Source: Coccinella septempunctata (Eukaryota; Arthropoda; Insecta; Coleoptera; Coccinellidae). Taken from it: a stretch of DNA of 64,000 bases. Positions 57,300 through 64,000 of this stretch are shown here, piece after piece (the stretch's first letter is position 1; each line of letters opens with the position of its first letter). Under the pieces are notes generated by a model. It worked only from the letters and a program-made list of their open reading frames with translations. It was not told where the DNA came from and did no database searches. The DNA is taken from positions 70,750,815-70,814,814 of the forward strand of contig NC_058189.1 in assembly GCF_907165205.1 (NCBI RefSeq), in the 5' to 3' direction. The position numbers and the translations under genes are program-made.

Positions 57300-58690
57300 T
57301 TCGATTTAGAAGAATGTCTTCTGCTACCCGTGCTCGCTTACCGTGTTTACCCACGCTCCACCAAGGAAAAAAGTTATTCATTTAGCTATAACGACATGGG
57401 TCATTTTACTTCCTAATTTGAGGTCGTTGATTACGAATATGCAATTAGATTTTGTATAGGATGAGTATTTTGGAAAATAAATCATTTTTAGTGCAAAATT
57501 CAGAAAAAATTGGTCAAGTTTGATGATCTGTAGCAGCCAGAAAAGAAGCAAAGGACATAAGCTGATTTTTTTGGTGATAGATCGATTCTATGCAAATTAA
57601 AAAAACTAATTTTCATTCATCTACCGCGAACCTTTGAGATTTCATGATTTTTCCGCGAAGGTCCAAAATCTCGAATTTTCCATCGACCATAACTTGACAA
57701 ATAAATTTTTTTAAAAATATCTGTTTGCATATTCGTGTTATACACCGTCAAATTAGTCAACAGTATAAATTTGGTTTCGATCGGAGACCAAAAATATTTT
57801 TCAAAAAATCGCAATTTTTCCATACATATGCATGGAAAATTTGAAAAATTTTCGATCTCTCCGATTTCCACCAGAATTGAAGTGTTCACTAAATCGAGGG
57901 CGTAGATTACGAATATGCAAACAGAATTTTCCTGAAAGGATTAGTTGTTAAATTATGATCGATGAAAAATCGGAAATTTTGTACCTTCGCGGAAAAAATC
58001 ATAAAATTTACTGCTCGCGGTAGATGAATAAAAATAGTTGTTTCTATTCGCAAAGAATCGATCTATCACCAAAAAATCAGCTTATGTCCAGTTCCTTTTT
58101 TCTGGCTGCTATACTTCCTCAAAGTTGATCAATTTTTTCGAAATTTTCCACTAAAAGTGTCTTTTTTTCCAAACTACCGATCCTATTAAGAATCTAATTG
58201 CATAGTCGTAATCTACGACCTCGAGTTAGTTGAAAAAATGACCCGGATGGATATCGTTCGAAAAATAAAAAAATTTCTGGTCTAGAAGAATGTCATTTGT
58301 TACCCGCGCTCGCTCATCGTGTTTTTATCCGCGCACCAACAACGAAAAGAAATTATTCATATAGCTATATCGATCCGGGTCATTTCACTCACTAATTCGA
58401 GGTCGTAGATCACGAATATACAATTAGATTTTTTGCAGGATCAGTATTTTGGGAAATAAATTACTTTCAGTGCAAAATTTCGAAGAAATTGGTCAACTTT
58501 GAGCAGCTGTAGCAGCCAAAAAAAAGGAACTGGACATAAGCTGATTTTTCTTGTGATATATTGTTTATTTTCGAAGAGAAAAATTCAAATTTCATTTATC
58601 TACCGCGAATAGTTCAGATTTTATGATTTTTTCCGCGAAGGTCCAAAATTTACGGTTTTCCATCGACCATAAACAGAATTTTGCTGGAAG
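57300..58690. repeat. direct/inverted/direct palindromic repeat cluster
   Basis: A module of about 390 bp (57300-57690) is repeated inverted at about 57900-58262 and again direct at 58275-58690. The direct copies are offset by about 979 bp. Shared strings include GAGGTCGT, CATAAGCTGATTTTT, CCGCGAAGGTCCAAAAT and CATCTACCGCGAA. The centre of the first palindrome is near 57800-57830 (CCATACATATGCATGG). Copies differ by several percent or more. It is probably a foldback transposon or a palindromic amplification; no gene is inside. Confidence 0.8.
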
Positions 58691-61620
58691 GATTAGTTTT
58701 CATGTTGAAGCTCATATTCATAAAAAAAACTACTGCTTTTCATCTGGTGAGATCAGCTTGGTATCCCATATAATGAGTTGATCGATGTGAGTGAAACTAT
58801 TGCCTAAGTTCTTCAGCGAATATAATTAATGAGAATGAGCAGTTAAGGAAAATAGTTCTCATAAAGAAACAAAGTTATTCCAAGTAACGAGATAGTCGTA
58901 ACTGTAAGAAATGGAGGAATTTTTCAAGATCACATGACAGCTAAAATCCTCAACAGAAATCAAAACGTCTGTGTATTAATCAGCTTCAGCAATTTCTACA
59001 TAAGTTTCGAATTACAAGTTTCCTCTTCTCCACCAGAGCAGTTTCGTGTTCGTAGATTCAGCACGCTTCCTTTTCTCCCGTAGAATTGAATGTCTTCTCT
59101 GTTACGTGCATGGAATTCTCAACGCATCATTTACTCTTGACTTTGTTGCTCTTTCCGAATCCGAATTTTCTACTAGACTCTGAGAGGAGAACTTTGCCCA
59201 GAGTGTATCTGAGACGATGCTGATTTATCTTTGGGACGTAAGCAGAAAAAACCAGGCCATTCAGAGGAGGATTGAAATAAGGAAATCCTCAGCTAAGTTT
59301 CACAAGGCTTGATTCGAAAATCAACCCTTGATTCAATGTGGAAGTCGATGTTTTTCGGAAATCGAGTGATCCAGTAATCAAAGTCCTGTGAGACCTGCTG
59401 TAACTGCTACAAGTGAGTGATTGTCATTAGCTGAATGGATAATGAATAGTCCATTGCGGTATAGTGACCTCTGGGATGTCATTGCTGATTACCCATTTCT
59501 TCATGCGGGATTTTATCGCATGACCTTCCACAAGGATCATGCAACGGTATTGATTCAGTGACTAAAGGCACAGGAATTCTAGCCACATTGTCCCATTTGT
59601 GAAATCGCAATATTTCTACGCAATTTCAATGGTTGTATTGTGGTAGGTTTTCGGAGTTTAACGACGCACAGAACATATAAATTTATAGGCAATTTCGACA
59701 AGTGACAATGAGCGAGTGGAGGCATTTATTACTACAATTTGAATTCGGACGATTCGTAGGTGATAGGTTATACTTGGAGATGAATTTATTAGTTTTTTTG
59801 ACTAAGTAGACAATGATTTTATGAATATATTTCAAACATTTGGGCGTCTTTTAGTTTTTTAGTTAGTTGATTAGCTGTATTTGGAGAAAATCTTAAAATT
59901 ATATGGAAAATTCTTTTCTTCAGTCTTTATTTTTTCAAATATAGGAAAATTATCGTACAGTTTTCTCATACGGATAGAGATTGCCATTCAGGGAAGATGA
60001 ATAACTTACCTAGAAGTATTTCCTAGTGCTTCAGTGAATTTGCAAGGTGATTAAAAATTTCTTGGTTTCCAGTAAATTACAATAAAAATGGTGAATTCAA
60101 ATCGTTTAAGGTTCAAACCTTGTGCCTACGTATTTCAAAAATCCTTTATTATATAGAGTTTATGAATAAAATTAACATTCTCTCGAAAAGTACGATCAGT
60201 TGAGTGTTGATTGAATATGATTTGTTATCTCAACAAATAATATTTGGCCAACTGGATTATCTCATGTAGACGAGAATAATTTTTATTCCTCTGAAAACTA
60301 TGCACTGTTCGGAGATAAGAATACTTTTATGATGAATAAGAGAGAAATATAACAGATTTACAATTGTACAAAATGTAGATTTGATTAAAATTTTCTTTTT
60401 GGTTTAGGTATATCTGTAAAAAATTTAATAGCTCATCATTCATTCGGTTTGTATTGTTTTGGATCAATTCTAATCTACAACAATAAATTATCATCTCATC
60501 AGAACATCTGTATTTCCATTAATATCAAGTATGGTTTACATTCAAAGCTGGGTGGGTCAAAAAGCGTTTCAAAAGCGTTTGTAGGTGGGGTAAATGTCGA
60601 GATATATTGACAGCAATTAAATTTGTGCCATTAAAACTAATAAGCTTCTTTCGTACAGTTATCGATGTAAGGACGTGTGGAATTCCAAAGAATTTTTGTC
60701 ATTTTACGAGCGTTGCAAATTATTATTGATTTTACAACTTTTATATGGATATATCGCGAAATTCTTATAACTACTGACATTTGAGTAAACCTACTAATAT
60801 TAAGTATAACAACAACCACTTCTATTAATTGATTTTTCTTGTACACTCTTTGGAGATAATAAAAATATGATTAAGTATTCGAGAATTTTGTAGACACTTT
60901 TATAACAGATCATGATTCGGATTGAAAACATCCATCAGATCAATAATCCTTACAGAATCACTATAGATAGCAATTTGTACTTTCTCAACCTTATATTTAG
61001 GAATAGAAGAGTCAGAGTAGAAAAGAAGTTGATGAAATGGAAAGAATGTAGAAGAAATGTGGAAATAGTTATAGAAAAGAGGGAAGATATTACTTTTTGG
61101 TCTTGGAAAATGATAACAGAAAGAAGAATCTTATAGAGGGATATACATGACAATCATTTCCGGATGTTAAGGTTTTTTTTACTGATGGGAAATTTTCCAA
61201 ACAATGGATATAAGACCTATAGAGAAGAATTGTTGTTTCATTAAATACTATGAAAATAAAATATTCATAGTGCTCACAAATTCGTGGTCCTTGAAGAGTT
61301 AGCTCCATTTCAGAAAGGAAGAGAGAAGGCTGATGAAACCATGTTCAAAATCGATATTTTTCAGAATAATCTACATGTTATTATTCGATGACGATCCGAG
61401 GAATTTGAGATACCAAGTTTGACGAACTCAGCATCAAAAGTGGGCGCAGAAAAAAGGTCTAAATCAAGAGACTCTCTGTGTATTCTCACAATCGTCTTAT
61501 GTTTTAACCTAGTATTCTGATCTACTCACGAATGGAACCAAAGGATCCTTCAATATCGTGAAAACTACACACTACAGCGAGAAATGCAACGCTCTTTCTC
61601 CAAAAAAAAAGGAAAGAAGA
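58691..61620. other. no gene seen
   Basis: Nearly 3 kb of AT-rich sequence without recognisable genes or repeats. Short overlapping frames at 60637-61308 on both strands are uninformative. Confidence 0.5.
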
Positions 61621-61760
61621 TTCCACAAGTCCGAAAAACATGTCGACACTGAGTAAAGCGGGGTCGGGCCTTGGGGCAAGCGTCAGCGGCAGGCAGGTGG
61701 TGTTGTCCAAGCCTTTTGATCTAACCTTCTGCGTTGTCTTCTCCTGCGTGGCTGGTAGAG

Positions 61761-62006
61761 GTTACCACCGCCGTGGATGTCGGCCTCGAGGGTGGCACGA
61801 GCTTTGGGCATCTTTGCCGGGCCGCCCATTCGGCCCGAGTGCCCGCCGCACACTGCTCTGACGACGCCAGCGACTCGACGGCGATGGTGGTGGTGCCGAA
61901 GAAGGGGTGGATTAGGCCGGGCGGCACGGGGAAGGAACCGATTTAAAAAAGTTTTGCAACTGCTAATTTGTCGGAATTATTCTGGTAACATTGCACGGCG
62001 GCGTTG
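61761..62006 (+). other. candidate host exon in a GC-rich island
   Basis: A good 3' splice site precedes it: a CTAAC branch-like string (about 61719), a pyrimidine-rich tract and TGGTAG ending at 61760. A strong donor follows, TTG|GTGAGT, after 62006. The 246-bp interval is exactly 82 codons, and one frame is open throughout (RLPPPWMSASRVARALG near its start), but its Arg/Trp-rich product is unlike known domains. A second plus-strand frame ends at a stop at about 61946 (FGHLCRAAHSARVPAAHC, then VVVPKKGWIRPGGTG), which would suit a terminal exon. The minus strand is open as well. A coding exon, an untranslated exon and a GC-rich regulatory block all remain possible. Confidence 0.35.
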
Positions 62007-62384
62007 GTGAGTTTGGGATTAGTGCAAAAAGTTGATGAGTGAAGGAAAAATATAACGAAATTATAACTTTTAATTGCGCCCTGGAAAGGAGAGCGAGGGA
62101 TGATTTTGAGCCAAATGGGAAACATTATTAGCTTCAGTTGGAAACTGAACGACGGGGTCAGGGCCTGTGGGTACTTGAGGGTTGCATCCAGTAACCACGA
62201 AAGGTGATTTTGGGTGTGACGCAACAATGAAGATGTACTAAGTGACATAGAAAACAAAACACCCAGAGTTAATGAATTGATTGAAAATAATTTCTAGTTG
62301 TTTAAGTTACGATGAGAAACGATAATTTTTTTCACCAAGGGATACCACTACGAATGATACACAACCAATTCTTTAACCATATAT
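62007..62384. other. no gene seen
   Basis: Spacer after the GC-rich island. TACTAAGTGACATAGAAAAC and the following CAAAACACCCAG (62236-62267) closely match a string at 38682-38715, hinting at a short dispersed repeat. Confidence 0.4.
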
Positions 62385-62428
62385 ACAGGGATAAATTTTA
62401 ACTCGTACAAATATTTCAACAGTTCAAC
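62385..62428 (+). mobile_element. ACAGGGTG-family MITE stub, copy 8
   Basis: Only the first 40 or so bases of the left terminal repeat are present: ACAGGGATAAATTTTAACTC, then GTACAAATATTTCAACAGTTC. The body and right end are missing, so this is a solo end left by deletion. Confidence 0.6.
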
Positions 62429-63372
62429 ATAACAATAATTCAAACTAAACTATTATAAATTCGATATTATAGAAAGATAAAAAAAAGAAAAAACATACAC
62501 ATTGCATTGTCCACTACATGGTTTCCCCCTCCCTATCATTTGAAAATCCCAAAAAGTAATATCTCAAACACTTCTTAACTTTTTTCTCATCATGATATAT
62601 ATATATATTCTTTTGAATGTCAGCAATACATTTTTAGTTATCAAATAATATAGCATATGTATGAGTTTTAGCAAAGGTTAGTGTAACGGGGTACCATACA
62701 ATTTAGAGTATGATACAAGAGCTTAGGGAAAAACCTCAGTAAAAAAACCCTGTCTCCCCCTGAGAAGTGTAGTGATGACAAATTTGTTTACAGAATAAGC
62801 TTTTAATACGGAAGGGCTTCCTTTCCAATGACATAAAAATTTCTTTATCCTCTTTCCATTTCGACATAATATCTGAAACAAAGAAACAGAACGAGAAAAA
62901 AGGCGAATAATAAAGCCTTCATCCAAATTTATTTCAAGACTTGATGATGACTGAAGAAAAAAATAAATAATGATAGGTACATAACTTGTTTTTCAATTGC
63001 ATTGGGAGGAATATCATCTCTGCGTCAAAAATCTTCTGCTGATCTTGGTGGAGGATCACCCTCGTCGTTAGAAATGCCTTCAGTACTCAAATTAATAATA
63101 GCCAAATCTTGCTTTTGACTGGGAGGGTCTTTCGACCAGGTCCAGTCTTCCAAGTGATGATTCTTCTATTCTTCAGTTGTTCGAGGAACGCTACAGGACC
63201 CTTATATTGGGGAATCATCTCCCATAGATATACCAGTGATTATTCAGTAGAAAATTGAAAAAACGGGGAAGAAATTCAAAAAACTTCTGACACTTTATTG
63301 ACAATTTGTCATCATGATGAAATACATCAACTACAGCCCTGAAATGGTTACACTGTTCAAGTACCCTCACAA
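62429..63372. other. no confirmed gene; a coding-like minus-strand stretch at 63.03-63.16 kb
   Basis: On the minus strand around 63030-63160 a frame reads HHLEDWTWSKDPPSQKQDL and continues NLSTEGISNDEGDPPPRSAED, which has ordinary protein character but no family I recognise. A 67-codon minus frame (62723-62926) lies beyond it. They might belong to the same decayed unit as the neighbouring 0.62-kb repeat. A short (AT)n tract is at 62597-62610. Confidence 0.3.
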
Positions 63373-64000
63373 TGTTGAACCCCTTTTCACTATGAAGCCA
63401 CTTTAGTTGTATCTGTAAATGGTAGCAACTCATTTTTTTGCGTGAAGATTTCATGCCCAAATAGGTAACGATAGATAATAGTAGAGTGATGGTGAGATGA
63501 ACATTTTGAGTACAGCAATTCTTTTTTTAAGAACCGAAAATTGGCTCCCTAACCTATAGGACAGTTGAACAGGGAGCTAGAGATATACTTGACCATAAGT
63601 CTGTTTATCAGAAAAAACATTTAAAGAGAACAATTACCAATGACCAACGATTGTCTATGTCTATGTTTTCATCATCAAATGTATCAGCGTATGAAATACA
63701 TATTTTATATTTCATAGTCACTCTGCCTTATTTCCGAGATGTTCTTTAATTTTTTGAAGCTTTATATATTCTTTATATTTATTTCTATTATTCAAATTTC
63801 TTTTTTTGAAGCAAACTCTTATCTTAGCTCAGTGCGGGAAACTTGTACCACTGATTATGTGTCCCGACCATAGCATAGGTCAAGTCTACCGCACCCTCTT
63901 TCAGTCTATTCAACAGATGTTTTCTTGAAACTTTCACAACTATTATTAAAAAGGTTCATCGTTTGTAAAACGATATTAATCAATGAAAGCAATGAAACTA
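63373..64000. repeat. 0.62-kb interspersed repeat of unknown class, copy 2 (cut by window end)
   Basis: Same orientation as 16424-17046 and matching it to the last base of the window (ATCAATGAAAGCAATGAAACTA against ATCATTGAAAGCAATGAAACTA). It differs by substitutions and small indels, so the two insertions are old. The true right end lies outside the window. Confidence 0.78.

Overview
This window looks like insect nuclear DNA, possibly from a beetle, although the order is a guess. It is AT-rich with short GC-rich islands, has very small putative introns (about 50-56 bp), and is full of Tc1/mariner-type DNA transposons, MITEs and Crypton-like tyrosine recombinase remnants. There is no operon structure and no recognisable prokaryotic or organellar gene. 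I recognise no conserved host protein-coding gene. The stretch reads as intergenic DNA or a very large intron loaded with mobile elements. The only intact gene I can defend is the transposase of a complete mariner element (24670-25956, CDS 24854-25879).

Layout, 1-23 kb: a GC-rich island (about 1.03-1.7 kb). The first of two 1.2-kb TA-flanked elements (2439-3658; sister copy 17993-19203). Copies of a MITE family with ACAGGGTG ends (4189, 6114, 14962, 21420). A small TIR element (9558-9881). A satellite-like array of ~175-bp units with a two-unit higher-order pattern (12265-13460). A palindromic MITE nested in one of the ACAGGGTG MITEs (15263-15496). A 0.62-kb repeat (16424-17046) that recurs at the right edge of the window (63373-64000).

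23-32 kb: a decayed Crypton-like tyrosine recombinase (23440-24432, minus), two strong hairpins, the intact mariner, then two decayed copies of a second mariner family facing each other head to head (27365-28618 minus; 30688-31845 plus).

33-48 kb: an inverted ACAGGGTG MITE (33044), a second ~175-bp array (34880-36315), a PIF/Harbinger-like MITE with TAA duplication (37843-38265), a foldback element whose left arm was split by a 2.25-kb intron-containing DDE transposon (38793-41042), a broken Tc1 element (43195-44277), a possible and a clear LINE fragment (44985-45215; 46671-47502).

48-64 kb: another ACAGGGTG MITE abutting a mariner fragment (48398-49603), a nearly full-length but dead copy of the second mariner with both ends and TA duplications (50256-51422), a second Crypton-like copy with its intron readable (52430-53590), a further MITE (54739-55441), a direct/inverted/direct palindromic cluster (57300-58690), a GC-rich candidate host exon with good splice signals (61761-62006), a MITE stub, and the second 0.62-kb repeat.

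The genes do not work together as a pathway. The biology visible is that of several transposon families of different ages, with nested insertions that give a relative order, and non-autonomous families that share terminal sequences and may have been moved by the same enzymes.
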